DNA of 64,000 nucleotides from Desulfobacteraceae bacterium (GTDB taxonomy: Bacteria > Desulfobacterota > Desulfobacteria > Desulfobacterales > JAABSP01), in NCBI GenBank assembly GCA_011390345.1, contig JAABSP010000002.1, forward strand, positions 62,001 through 126,000, written 5' to 3'. The notes beneath the pieces were generated by a model, which was not told the origin of the DNA, searched no databases, and saw nothing but the letters and a program-made list of their open reading frames with translations. A program made the translations under genes and the position numbers. Shown in pieces: positions 35,128 through 43,246 of this stretch (position 1 is the stretch's first letter; each line of letters begins with the position of its first letter).

Positions 35128-35694
35128 CTAAACCAGCTTTCCCAGAGAGAAGGCATCGCCGATGAGTTCTCCCACACCATAATATTTCCGGGCCTCCGGT
35201 GCAAAGAGAATGGGCCGGATCTTTTCGATATCCGGAAGGCCATTCTCGCCGATGGCCTCCTCATCGGCCTTTACATCCATGATCTCCCCCACAAACTGGG
35301 TGTGGAGCCCGATCTCGAGGGTATGAATCAGGCTGCACTCGAGAATCAGAGGGAACTCCTTGACATAGGGCGCATCCACCCGGTCGCTCTTGGCCGGGGT
35401 GAGGCCGGTCTTTTCGAATTTGTTCTCCCGCTTTCCCGAGACCATGCCGAAGTAGTCGGCCTCTTTGGCATATCTCTCCGATGGGATGCTCAGGGTGTAG
35501 GCTTTCCGCTCCACGATGCACCCGTAACTGTATGTGGCCTTTCGAAGGGAGACCGTAACGCATGGGGGGCTGGAGCAGCAGATGCCGCCCCAGGCCGCGG
35601 TCATGCCGTTGGGCTTGCCCTCCTTGTCATAGGTTCCCACGATCAGCACCGGTGTGGGATAGAGGATTGTCTTTGCGCCGATGGATCTTTTCAT
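35128..35694 (-). CDS. Flavin reductase-family protein
   Basis: 188 aa, FMN-binding split barrel of the DIM6/NTAB (flavoredoxin-like) kind: [39 protein letters not shown], and [20 protein letters not shown] (FMN-binding region). Members reduce FMN with NAD(P)H or shuttle electrons in anaerobes. It lies between the SDR gene (32 bp upstream) and the old yellow enzyme gene (71 bp downstream) and may supply reduced flavin to the latter. Two adjacent Cys at ICCSSPPC are unusual but not known to be catalytic. Confidence 0.88.
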   Translation of the reverse strand: MKRSIGAKTILYPTPVLIVGTYDKEGKPNGMTAAWGGICCSSPPCVTVSLRKATYSYGCIVERKAYTLSIPSERYAKEADYFGMVSGKRENKFEKTGLTPAKSDRVDAPYVKEFPLILECSLIHTLEIGLHTQFVGEIMDVKADEEAIGENGLPDIEKIRPILFAPEARKYYGVGELIGDAFSLGKLV

Positions 35695-35726
35695 CTTCCG
35701 CCTCCTTTATTTTTATATGGATGATA

Positions 35727-36509
35727 TCACTGGTTGAAAGCCGCTTTGGCCCTGCTGCTGATCTGGGGATCGTCATGCTCCAGGAACTGGCCGTTCAGCT
35801 CTTCGGTTCCGTGAAGGACGAGCCATGCCATGATCTTTGCCGGAACATCGGGAGAATAGAGCTTTCCCTCGGCCTTGAGTTCCCGGAAATACTCGGCCTT
35901 CTCCTTTGTCATGTTGCCGGGGCCTTCTTCACGGATCTGCTGCTGCATCTGGGTATCCACCACCCCGGGCCGCAGGGCCACGAAGGTCACATCCGGCTCT
36001 TCGGCCGCAATGACCCGGGTCATGTGGGTCAGCCCCGCCTTTGCGGTGCAGTAGGCGCTCCATCCTTCGATGGCTTTGTGAGCCGCTCCGCTGCTTACAT
36101 TGACCACCCGGCCCCCGCGCTTCCGGAGTTCGGGAAGGGCTGCCCGGATCAGGTAGAAGGGGGCCAGCAGGTTGACCTCGATGTTGTACCGCCACTGCCC
36201 GATATCGGCAGATCCCGCGGGGGAGAGGGGTCCCAGAATCCCCGCGTTGTTGATGAGGCCGTCGATTCGGCCGAAGCGCTTCCGGGTTTCGGATACGATC
36301 CTCTCGCAGGCTTCCGGGTCCGCTACGTCCGCCGCGATGGAAAGGGTCTGTGCCCCCAGTTTTTCGGCCTCCTCTGCAACCGCCTTGAGCGCGTCTTCAC
36401 TCCTTGCCGTAAGCACGATGTCGGCCCCGGCCTTTGCCAGCCAGCGGACAGCGGCCGCGCCCATCCCCCGGGATGCGCCGGTAACGATCACAACCGGTCG
36501 ATTCGACAT
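35727..36509 (-). CDS. Short-chain dehydrogenase/reductase
   Basis: 260 aa from the ATG at 36509 (AAAGGAGGAGG upstream). Classical SDR: cofactor motif VTGASRGMGAAAVRWL, NNAGIL, catalytic Ser in VNVSSGAAHKA and YCTAKAGLTHMTRV (YxxxK). The residue after the second strand (TARSEDAL) suggests NADP(H) preference, weakly. First gene of the minus-strand operon that continues with flavin reductase, old yellow enzyme, the DsbA-like selenoprotein and the peptidase. Substrate unknown. Confidence 0.9.
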   Translation of the reverse strand: MSNRPVVIVTGASRGMGAAAVRWLAKAGADIVLTARSEDALKAVAEEAEKLGAQTLSIAADVADPEACERIVSETRKRFGRIDGLINNAGILGPLSPAGSADIGQWRYNIEVNLLAPFYLIRAALPELRKRGGRVVNVSSGAAHKAIEGWSAYCTAKAGLTHMTRVIAAEEPDVTFVALRPGVVDTQMQQQIREEGPGNMTKEKAEYFRELKAEGKLYSPDVPAKIMAWLVLHGTEELNGQFLEHDDPQISSRAKAAFNQ

Positions 36510-36712
36510 ATGGCCTCCTCCTTTATCTATTTGGAACTGCATCCGATCAAAAAAATCAATCTACTGCTTTTGATTTCCCCAGTTTCATCCTATAAAATAG
36601 CATGGATGGCCTTGCCGAATCAATCAGAGAAGCGGATTGCTTTTGGAAGGCGTCATGTAAACCTCCCTTTACAGACGGCGTCTAAAGGGCACAGGAAAAG
36701 GAAAGAGGAAGA

Positions 36713-37321
36713 ATGAAGGAGACCGGTCTATTTCCGGATGAAACAACGCTGATCCGGAGGGCGCAGAAGGGCGACGCGGATGCGGCAGATGCGCTGGTGC
36801 TTCGGTATCAGCAGAAGGTCTACGGTCTGGCCTTTCGGATGTGCGACCGGAATCCGGATGCCGCGGCCGATATGACGCAGGAGGCGTTTTTAAAGGTCTT
36901 TTCCAATCTGAATATGTTTCGCGGGGACTCGGCCTTCTCCACATGGCTCTTCCGGATCGCGGCCAACACCTGCCTGGACGAGCGCCGCCGCCGGATTCGG
37001 TGGCGGAAGATCTTCACCCCCTGGCGGAAGATGGCCGAAGCCGAAGGGCCGGGCGAGACGGATCTGGAAGAGACGCCGGATCTGGGCAAAGGAAAGAGCC
37101 CGCTGGATGCGGTGCGCTCCCGGCAACTGGGGGAAGCGGTGGAAGCGGCCATGACGCACCTGTCGGACCAGCAGCGGATGGCCTTTCACCTGAAGGCCGT
37201 GGAGGAGATGCAGATCCGGGAGATCGCGGAAGTGATGGGGCTGGCCGAGGGAACCGTGAAATCCCATCTGTTCCGGGCTACCCGGACGTTGCGGGAAGCC
37301 TTGAAGGAGTGGGAGCCTTGA
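36713..37321 (+). CDS. ECF RNA polymerase sigma factor (RpoE-like)
   Basis: 202 aa. Region 2: LVLRYQQKVYGLAFRMCDRN, then DMTQEAFLKVFSNLNMFRG and FSTWLFRIAANTCLDERRRR. Region 4: LSDQQRMAFHLKAVEEMQIR, EIAEVMGLAEGTVKSHLFRA. The linker is longer than usual (~45 residues, acidic). The zinc anti-sigma gene normally next to such a factor is here 878 bp downstream, split off by a toxin-antitoxin pair and an intron relic. A -10-like TATAAA at 36591-36596 lies upstream. Confidence 0.93.
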   Translation: MKETGLFPDETTLIRRAQKGDADAADALVLRYQQKVYGLAFRMCDRNPDAAADMTQEAFLKVFSNLNMFRGDSAFSTWLFRIAANTCLDERRRRIRWRKIFTPWRKMAEAEGPGETDLEETPDLGKGKSPLDAVRSRQLGEAVEAAMTHLSDQQRMAFHLKAVEEMQIREIAEVMGLAEGTVKSHLFRATRTLREALKEWEP

Positions 37322-37448
37322 ACCTGACCAGGTTTCACCCGGAAGATAAGGACAAGGGGCGCTGGCATGGTCATCTTCAGGCGGATTGCAAAACGGCTTT
37401 TTTGATAGATCCCATAGAAATTCAACAGCAATTTCAGGAGTTTTAAAA

Positions 37449-37700
37449 ATGGAAACTACGATTATAGGACGTTACATCGTCGCTGATCCGAAAATATGTC
37501 ATGGGAAACCGACGTTCAGGGGGACACGAATAATGGTTTCCGACGTGCTGGAACAGGTTGAAGAAGGTCTGGCATGGGAAAGCATCATCGAAGGATGGCA
37601 TAACAGTATTTCCAAAGAAGCAATTGCTGAGGCGTTAACATTATCACGTCAGGCATTCATCAATCATATTGAGGATTTTGCTTTAGATCCGGCTCTATGA
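37449..37700 (+). CDS. DUF433 antitoxin
   Basis: 83 aa from the ATG at 37449 (CAGGAG upstream). DUF433 signature: RYIVADPKICHGKPTFRGTR, then VLEQVEEGLAWESIIEGW. The winged-helix-like DUF433 family serves as the antitoxin of DUF5615 PIN-like toxins. Its last codon overlaps the toxin start (ATGA). The DNA here is visibly richer in A+T than the neighbouring sigma and anti-sigma genes, a sign of separate origin. Confidence 0.85.
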   Translation: METTIIGRYIVADPKICHGKPTFRGTRIMVSDVLEQVEEGLAWESIIEGWHNSISKEAIAEALTLSRQAFINHIEDFALDPAL

Positions 37701-38080
37701 ATATTCTGGACGAGAACATACTGAGTGACCAGAAGCAATTGCTTAAAATGTGGAGAATTCCGGTTCATCAAATCGGTGATGACATTGGATGGAAAGGAAT
37801 GCAGGATGAAGAAATCATAACGCTTCTGCACCGATTGAACCGTCCTGCATTTTTTACACGGGACAATGATTTTTACCAGCGGGATCTTTGTCATCCGAAA
37901 TACTGTCTTGTGTATCTCGATATTGGAAGATATGAGGTCGCCGGTTTTGTTCGCCGTCTTCTTCGTCATTGGCAGTTTGATACTCATGCAAAACGTATGG
38001 GAAATGTCATTCGAATTTTCCATGGCGGCCTGACGGTGTGGTGCCTTCATGAGGAGAAAGAAAATCATCTTGAATGGTGA
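37697..38080 (+). CDS. DUF5615 PIN-like toxin
   Basis: 127 aa. MNILDENILSDQKQLLKMW gives the first acidic pair (DE), QIGDDIGWKGMQDEEIITLL the second, and AFFTRDNDFYQRDL the TxDxD motif of PIN-like RNases. It overlaps the DUF433 antitoxin gene by 4 bp, the standard layout of this toxin-antitoxin family. The target RNA is unknown. The pair lies between the sigma factor and its anti-sigma gene. Confidence 0.85.
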   Translation: MNILDENILSDQKQLLKMWRIPVHQIGDDIGWKGMQDEEIITLLHRLNRPAFFTRDNDFYQRDLCHPKYCLVYLDIGRYEVAGFVRRLLRHWQFDTHAKRMGNVIRIFHGGLTVWCLHEEKENHLEW

Positions 38081-38103
38081 AATCGGCAAAAGACGCCTGC
38101 CAA

Positions 38104-38165
38104 AGAGCCGGATGTGGGAAATCCGCACGAGTCCGGCTCTGTGAGGGGCATTGAAGTTCCTCACA
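38104..38165 (+). mobile_element. Group II intron 3' end relic (domains V and VI)
   Basis: 38105-38139 reads GAGCCGGATGTGGGAAATCC then GCACGAGTCCGGCTC. It folds as a 9-bp outer stem (38104-38112 with 38132-38140), a bulge and an inner stem capped by GAAA, the layout and near-sequence of group II intron domain V. The bulge has four bases (CGAG) rather than the usual two. It is followed at once by a 7-bp hairpin (38140-38146 with 38159-38165), in the place of domain VI. No intron reverse transcriptase or 5' end is seen, so it is a remnant. Confidence 0.6.
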
Positions 38166-38198
38166 TCTTTTAAAATTCAAATTTGGAGGAACCATATT

Positions 38199-38789
38199 AT
38201 GTCTACTCGACAATCCTGTCTCAACCATCAAAACGACATCCTGCAGCTCGACGCTTTCAAGGAGCTTGTGCCGGAAGAGCGTCCCGACTGGGATGCCCAT
38301 CTTGCGGAATGCAGCGGATGCCGGCACGAGCAGGAGCGGATTCATCAGTTGATGGCTGCGGCAAAGGCGGCCACGCCGCAGATACCGCCATCGGTTCAGG
38401 CGCAGCTTCAAAGGGCGGTTCGGGATCAGGTGCGGCGGAGCCGTCCAGCGCAGGAAAAGGCGGGAACAGCCCTCGATCGTTCCCTTTCCGGCCGCTTTCG
38501 GGGCTGGGGCTTTCCCCGGATCTTCGCGCCGACGCTTGCCGCGGCCGCGCTGCTGCTGGGGCTGGTCGGGGTCGGGCTTTTCGGGCTTTGGGAAAATCCG
38601 GAACAGCCGATCGCGGTCAAGGCGCAGGATGTGGAGGTGATCGAGAATCTGGAGCTGCTGCAGGAGATGGATGTGCTGAAAAAACTGGTGCAGAAGGTGG
38701 ATGCAAGGGGGGAGATCATCGAAACCGATGATCCCCGGCTCAAATCCCTGCGGGAATTTGGTGGCAGTGATGGAACGGTCAGCGTATAG
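38199..38789 (+). CDS. Zinc-type anti-sigma factor
   Basis: 196 aa from the ATG at 38199 (TTTGGAGGAACC upstream). The N-terminal cytoplasmic part has the zinc anti-sigma pattern H-x3-C-x2-C (HLAECSGCRHEQE), followed by a linker and one membrane helix at ~110-130 (FAPTLAAAALLLGLVGVGLF). The short C-terminal part (ENLELLQEMDVLKKLVQKV) would be periplasmic. It should hold the upstream ECF sigma factor (36713-37321) inactive. The first ribosome site lies just past the intron relic. Confidence 0.82.
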   Translation: MSTRQSCLNHQNDILQLDAFKELVPEERPDWDAHLAECSGCRHEQERIHQLMAAAKAATPQIPPSVQAQLQRAVRDQVRRSRPAQEKAGTALDRSLSGRFRGWGFPRIFAPTLAAAALLLGLVGVGLFGLWENPEQPIAVKAQDVEVIENLELLQEMDVLKKLVQKVDARGEIIETDDPRLKSLREFGGSDGTVSV

Positions 38790-38811
38790 ATCAGCGTATA
38801 ATAAGGATGCA

Positions 38812-39213
38812 ATGCATCGCCTGCTTCGGATTGCAGGGGCACTCTTCTGCTGCCTGATCTTCGGGTCCGTCCTTCTGATTCAATTTGCAGGCGCGGGGCC
38901 GCCGCCGAGACAGATGCGCTCCCCCGGGGACGGAAAGAAATGGGAGAATCTCTCCCCGGAACAGCGGGAGCAGTTGAAACAGCGCTACGACAAGTGGCAG
39001 TCCCTTCCCCCGGGGGAGAAAGAGCGGCTCCGGCAGCGGCTGGATCAGTTGAAGGGCATGCCCCCCGAAGCCCGGGAGCTTTACCAGCGGCGGTTCCGCC
39101 AATGGCAGCGACTGAGCCCCGACGAACAGAATCAACTGCAGCGAAAACTGGAACAGTGGGATACATTGCCGCCGGAGGAAAAAAACAGCATCCGGCGCAG
39201 GTTCAGGGATTGA
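38812..39213 (+). CDS. DUF3106-family exported protein
   Basis: 133 aa from the ATG at 38812; an alternative start at 38770 would overlap the anti-sigma gene. A signal peptide (LLRIAGALFCCLIFGSVLLI) is followed by tandem ~18-residue repeats: NLSPEQREQLKQRYDKWQSL, PPGEKERLRQRLDQLKGM, PPEARELYQRRFRQWQRL, SPDEQNQLQRKLEQWDTL, PPEEKNSIRRRF. This is the DUF3106 layout, a periplasmic all-helical protein often next to ECF sigma and anti-sigma genes. It is part of the same operon and may sense or buffer envelope signals, by analogy with LTXXQ/CpxP-like proteins. Confidence 0.82.
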   Translation: MHRLLRIAGALFCCLIFGSVLLIQFAGAGPPPRQMRSPGDGKKWENLSPEQREQLKQRYDKWQSLPPGEKERLRQRLDQLKGMPPEARELYQRRFRQWQRLSPDEQNQLQRKLEQWDTLPPEEKNSIRRRFRD

Positions 39214-39229
39214 AAATAAGGAGGATATC

Positions 39230-39700
39230 ATGAACATGAAACGGACAATCATCATTACGATTGCAGCAATCTTCTGTATCAGCCTCGTTCTTCCGGCCGG
39301 CGCGTGGGCCGGCGCGAAACAGCGCCACCGGTGGGAAGGGGTCGCCATCGGCGTGGGCGCGGCCATTCTGGGGCATACTATCGTCAACAGCTATCAGCAC
39401 AACAATCGGCCTCACCACTCCCGCGGCGGCGGCACGGTGATCGTCAACTCCCCGCCGGCCCGAGTCCATCACCGCCCCCCGCGCTATCATCGGCAGCGGT
39501 ACTCTCCGACGCCGCCCTCTCCTCCGCCATCCTGCGGCCACTGGGAGGTTCAGCGGGTCTGGGTAGCCCCGGTGCATGAGAAGGTCTGGAATCCGGGCCA
39601 CTACGATGCGAACCAGAGCTGGGTTCCCGGCTCCTGGATCAATGTGGTGAAGGAGGAGGGCTACTGGAAGGAAGAGCGGGTATGGGTGTCGAGCCGATGA
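39230..39700 (+). CDS. Exported His/Trp-rich protein of unknown function
   Basis: 156 aa. Signal peptide MKRTIIITIAAIFCISLVLP with cleavage after GAWA. A glycine-rich hydrophobic stretch (GVAIGVGAAILGHTIV) could be a second membrane-inserting segment, then a His/Arg/Pro-rich linker, then Trp-rich repeats at the C-terminus (VQRVWVAPVHEKVWNPGHYD, SWVPGSWINVVKEEGYWKEE). Similar proteins follow DUF3106 and ECF sigma genes. Two start codons at 39230 and 39236; GGAGG precedes the first. Function unknown. Confidence 0.75.
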   Translation: MNMKRTIIITIAAIFCISLVLPAGAWAGAKQRHRWEGVAIGVGAAILGHTIVNSYQHNNRPHHSRGGGTVIVNSPPARVHHRPPRYHRQRYSPTPPSPPPSCGHWEVQRVWVAPVHEKVWNPGHYDANQSWVPGSWINVVKEEGYWKEERVWVSSR

Positions 39701-40140
39701 GACGCTCCTGGAAAATCCTGCTGCTGATGGTGGTCATGGCCGCTCTCGTCACCGGCTGCAACGAGAGCGGCGATACCGAGGTGATCATCCGGGACCCGGA
39801 CCCCCGTTCCGGAATCATCGAGGGCACCGCATTCTACCCCTTCTATGATGAAGCCGGCGAGCCGGTCTATTACGATGCGGAGAACCAGAACATCCACGTC
39901 ATCCTCTACGACGAGCACGGCTACACTATCGAAGAGCAGGTCACCGACTCGTCGGGCTTCTATGCATTCGACTACCTGCCGGCCGGCTGGTATTCGGTGG
40001 CAGCCGAAGTGGAGGAGTATGATTCGATCGATGATGTCTTCTACATCTATACGGTATCACTGCCCCTCTTTTACCTGGAAGAGGGGGAGATCCTCCATGA
40101 AGTGAACCTCTTTCTCGAATACAGCCATGTCGAGAGCTGA
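39697..40140 (+). CDS. Lipoprotein with Cna-B/carboxypeptidase-regulatory-like domain
   Basis: 147 aa from the ATG at 39697; an earlier in-frame ATG at 39682 is possible. Lipobox LVTGC at residues ~17-21 after a hydrophobic core (ILLLMVVMAALV). The mature part resembles a single beta-sandwich of the SdrD-B/Cna-B kind (NIHVILYDEHGYTIEEQVTD, SSGFYAFDYLPAGWYSVAAE). The residue after the lipid Cys is Asn, which does not give inner-membrane retention. Last gene of the sigma-factor operon, followed by a terminator. Confidence 0.8.
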   Translation: MRRSWKILLLMVVMAALVTGCNESGDTEVIIRDPDPRSGIIEGTAFYPFYDEAGEPVYYDAENQNIHVILYDEHGYTIEEQVTDSSGFYAFDYLPAGWYSVAAEVEEYDSIDDVFYIYTVSLPLFYLEEGEILHEVNLFLEYSHVES

Positions 40141-40170
40141 ACTCTTTTCGGTCCGGCTCTGAACCGCTTC

Positions 40171-40198
40171 AAGGGGGGAATATCCATTTCCCCCTTTT
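40171..40198 (+). terminator. Rho-independent terminator of the sigma-factor operon
   Basis: GGGGGAA (40174-40180) and TTCCCCC (40188-40194), flanked by AA and TTTT; loop about 7 nt. It is 31 bp after the lipoprotein stop codon. Confidence 0.75.
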
Positions 40199-40337
40199 CA
40201 CTTTTCACAGACATTTCATTTTGCCTTCGTAATATTTTCATCTACGGCCATTAGAGTTGTAGGCAAGGGATGCGGATGGTTTTTCCGCTCCGCATCTCCC
40301 TGCAACCCGAAACCAATTTACCCAATGGAGGCAGAAG

Positions 40338-42401
40338 ATGAAAACAACGGCAAAGGCAGTTCTTCTCACAGCAGCGGTTCTTTTCCTTTTTTCAGGGGCG
40401 TTTGCGTTCGCCCAATCCGAAAAGAACATCGAAAAAACCCTCTCCCCCTACTTCTTCGTGGAAAGCGAGTCCGGTTCCGGTGATCCGGAAGGCGGAGGCT
40501 CTCCTTCCACCGATTCCACGGATCATTTCTTCCTCAAAAAGACCGATGTCTCCGTTAAGATCAGCGGCGTGATCGCGGCCGTGACGGTTCGGCAGCATTA
40601 CGCCAATGAGGGGAAAGATACGGTTCACGGAACCTATATCTTTCCGGCCTCCACCCGGGCTGCAGTTCACGGGATGACGATGACGATCGGAGATCGGGTG
40701 ATCCGTGCGAAGATCGAAGAGAAGGATGAGGCCCGGCAGATATATGAAACCGCGAAGAGCGAGGGAAAGAGCGCCTCTTTATTAGAGCAGAAGCGGCCCA
40801 ATGTCTTCTCCATGTCGGTGGCCAACATACTGCCGGGGGATCTGGTCGTCATCGAACTGCAGTACACCGAGCTGCTGGTTCCAACCGAAGGCACTTATCA
40901 ATTCGTCTATCCCACGGTTGTGGGGCCGAGATACACAGATATGGACGAGGCCGGCGCGCCCCAAGGCGAGAAATGGGTCAAAAACCCCTATCTGAAAGAG
41001 GGAAGCGCTCCCCGGACCGCATTCGACATTGGGGTGGACCTTTCGACCGGTATGCCGATCCAGGAGGCGGTCTGCAACACCCACGAGACCGATATCCGGT
41101 GGGACGGAGCAGATCTGGCGCATATCGGCCTTGCCGATCCCGGGGATTTCGGCGGGGACCGGGATTTCATTTTACGATACCGGCTTGTGGACAAGCAGAT
41201 CACATCCGGGCTGATGCTCTATGAAGGCGAGACCGAGAACTTCTTCCTGCTGATGATGCAGCCCCCCGAGCGGGTGAAGCCTGCGCATATTCCGGGCCGG
41301 GAATACATCTTTGTGGTGGATGTCTCCGGCTCCATGAACGGCTTTCCGCTGAATACGACAAAGGAGCTGTTGGGGGATCTGGTGGGGAATCTCAGGCCCA
41401 CGGACGCCTTCAATGTGCTTCTCTTTGCAGGCGTTTCCAACCTGATGGCGCCGAACTCCCTTCCCGCGACGCCGGGCAACCTCTCCCAGGCACTCTCATT
41501 TATCGACGGTCAGCAGGGAAGCGGCGGCACCGATCTCTTCTCGGCCATGAACCGGGCAATGGCCATACCGGCATCCGAAGGCTTTGCCCGCACCCTGGTC
41601 ATCGTGACGGACGGTTATATCCATGCGGAAAATGCGGTTTTCGAATCCATCCAGAACAACCTGAACCGGGCCAATGTCTTTGCATTCGGCATCGGCAGCA
41701 GCGTCAACCGGTTTCTGATCGAAGGGATGGCAAAGGCGGGGCAGGGAGAGCCCTTTGTGGTCACGGGGCCGGCAGAGGCGCCGGATGCGGCCCGGCGGTT
41801 CCGGGAATATATCGCATCGCCTGTGCTTACAGGCATCGATGTCGAGTTTGAAGGGTTTGATGCCTATGATGTGGAGCCGCGGTCCTTCCCGGATCTCTTT
41901 GCGGCCCGGCCGGTACTCCTCATCGGTAAATGGCGGGGGGAGGCAGACGGAAAGATCACGATCCGCGGGACAACGGGATCAGGGGCTTATGAGAAAAGCT
42001 TTGCGGTCGGGGAGACAAGTCCGGCCGATGCCAATGAAGCACTGCGCTATCTGTGGGCCAGGACCCGGATCTCCCGCCTCTCCGACTTCAATCCGCAGCC
42101 GCATGATCCGGAGAATCGGGCCGAGATCGTCTCCCTGGGGCTCACCTATAATCTGCTGACCGCGTTTACCTCCTTTGTGGCTGTGGATGAGATCATCCGG
42201 AATCCGGGCGGAGAGGGCGAGGATGTGAAGCAGCCGCTGCCGCTTCCCAAAGGGGTTTCAAATCTTGCGGTGAGCAGCGGGCCTGTTTCGGTTCCGGAGC
42301 CGGAATTGATGCTGCTGGGGATTCTCTGTTCGGGGATGCTGCTGATTATTCATATCCGGCATATCCGGCGCAGAAGGATGCAAAAGAAGAAGGCCGCTTA
42401 G
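40338..42401 (+). CDS. VIT and VWA domain protein with PEP-CTERM-like tail (predicted exosortase target)
   Basis: 687 aa. Signal peptide (AVLLTAAVLFLFSGAFAFA). VIT domain ~50-185 (TDVSVKISGVIAAVTVRQHY, VHGTYIFPASTRAAVHGMTM). VWA domain ~325-490 with a complete MIDAS (FVVDVSGSMNGFPLNTTKEL; GSGGTDLFSAMNRAMA; LVIVTDGYIHAENAV). The C-terminus has VPEPELMLLGILCSGMLLII followed by a basic end, the pattern of a PEP-CTERM sorting signal. The exosortase gene begins 14 bp later, so this is very likely its dedicated substrate, processed at the membrane and displayed or released outside. VIT/VWA proteins bind other proteins through metal; the partner is unknown. Confidence 0.88.
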   Translation: MKTTAKAVLLTAAVLFLFSGAFAFAQSEKNIEKTLSPYFFVESESGSGDPEGGGSPSTDSTDHFFLKKTDVSVKISGVIAAVTVRQHYANEGKDTVHGTYIFPASTRAAVHGMTMTIGDRVIRAKIEEKDEARQIYETAKSEGKSASLLEQKRPNVFSMSVANILPGDLVVIELQYTELLVPTEGTYQFVYPTVVGPRYTDMDEAGAPQGEKWVKNPYLKEGSAPRTAFDIGVDLSTGMPIQEAVCNTHETDIRWDGADLAHIGLADPGDFGGDRDFILRYRLVDKQITSGLMLYEGETENFFLLMMQPPERVKPAHIPGREYIFVVDVSGSMNGFPLNTTKELLGDLVGNLRPTDAFNVLLFAGVSNLMAPNSLPATPGNLSQALSFIDGQQGSGGTDLFSAMNRAMAIPASEGFARTLVIVTDGYIHAENAVFESIQNNLNRANVFAFGIGSSVNRFLIEGMAKAGQGEPFVVTGPAEAPDAARRFREYIASPVLTGIDVEFEGFDAYDVEPRSFPDLFAARPVLLIGKWRGEADGKITIRGTTGSGAYEKSFAVGETSPADANEALRYLWARTRISRLSDFNPQPHDPENRAEIVSLGLTYNLLTAFTSFVAVDEIIRNPGGEGEDVKQPLPLPKGVSNLAVSSGPVSVPEPELMLLGILCSGMLLIIHIRHIRRRRMQKKKAA

Positions 42402-42414
42402 CGGGGAGCAGAAG

Positions 42415-43230
42415 ATGAAACGAACCTTCTTCTTTGCCATACTGATCGGGATAATCGCGCTGGGCCTGAAACTCCACTACAGCCGTGCGGACAGCGACGG
42501 CCTGGTCTGGATACTGAAGCCCACCGCGATCCTGGTGCGCGGGGTAACGGGCGCGGTTTTCGAATATCAGAGCAGCGCGGGATACCTGAGCCGGGAACTG
42601 GATATTCTGATTGCGCCGGCCTGTGCGGGGGTCAATTTTTTGATCATTGCTTTTGTTATGGCGGGGCTCTGCGGGGTTTGGCGGTTTGAAGGGACCCAAA
42701 GGACGAAAAGGACGCAAGGGACGGAGTGGACCGGAAAAAAGGGAAAAACGGAGAGAATGGGAAGAACTGGAAGGAGTCTCTTGTGGATTTTTTTCTCTCT
42801 TCTGACGGCCTACGGGCTGACCCTTGTGGTCAATACGATCCGGATCGTTCTTTCGATCTATCTTTACCGGATGGATATCTACGGGTCTGCGCTGACCCCG
42901 GCGGGTCTTCACCGGATTTCCGGGGCTTTCCTTTATCTCCTCTCTCTTTACGGCTATTATTGGGGAGTCTGTGCAGCGGCCGGGAGATGGGAGCATATTA
43001 CCTTTGAAAAGTCCCGAAAGATGCGGAAGAATCTACTTTTTCCACTGCTCTGCTATTTTTCGATGACGATCGGTGTTCCGCTCTTGAACGGGGCTTATGA
43101 AAAGAACCCGGACCGCTTTGCGGATCACATTTTCATGGTGACGGGGATCGGCGGATTCGTTTTGGGGTTGACACTCCTGCTGCAATGGGTTGTAAGCAGA
43201 TGTAAGAAGAGATCGGCGCAACCCCTGTAA
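42415..43230 (+). CDS. Exosortase (XrtK-like, single-target type)
   Basis: 271 aa multi-pass membrane protein. The catalytic triad of exosortases is visible: Cys in LIAPACAGVNFLIIAFVMAG, Arg in VVNTIRIVLSIYLY, His in LHRISGAFLYLLSLYGYYWG. It has about seven hydrophobic segments. A charged insert at residues ~93-121 between two of them is a 9-bp repeat tract (GTQRTKRTQGTEWTG). It probably cuts the PEP-CTERM-like tail of the VIT/VWA protein encoded just before it. The name XrtK is from memory of small exosortases with one adjacent substrate and needs a model search. The CreBC-like pair follows 16 bp later. Confidence 0.82.
   Translation: MKRTFFFAILIGIIALGLKLHYSRADSDGLVWILKPTAILVRGVTGAVFEYQSSAGYLSRELDILIAPACAGVNFLIIAFVMAGLCGVWRFEGTQRTKRTQGTEWTGKKGKTERMGRTGRSLLWIFFSLLTAYGLTLVVNTIRIVLSIYLYRMDIYGSALTPAGLHRISGAFLYLLSLYGYYWGVCAAAGRWEHITFEKSRKMRKNLLFPLLCYFSMTIGVPLLNGAYEKNPDRFADHIFMVTGIGGFVLGLTLLLQWVVSRCKKRSAQPL
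42691..42735. repeat. 9-bp tandem repeat inside the exosortase gene
   Basis: Five 9-bp units in frame: GGGACCCAA, AGGACGAAA, AGGACGCAA, GGGACGGAG, TGGACCGGA, coding for (G/R/W)-T-x triplets. A degenerate purine-rich extension runs to ~42775. The same kind of unit occurs on the opposite strand at 51738-51782 and near 3401-3424. Confidence 0.75.
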
Positions 43231-43246
43231 GAGGAGCATTACCATC

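Noticed and set aside
42691-42775. Repeat tracts as CRISPR arrays
   Set aside because: Units are 9 bp with no spacers and lie within open reading frames; no cas gene is in the window.
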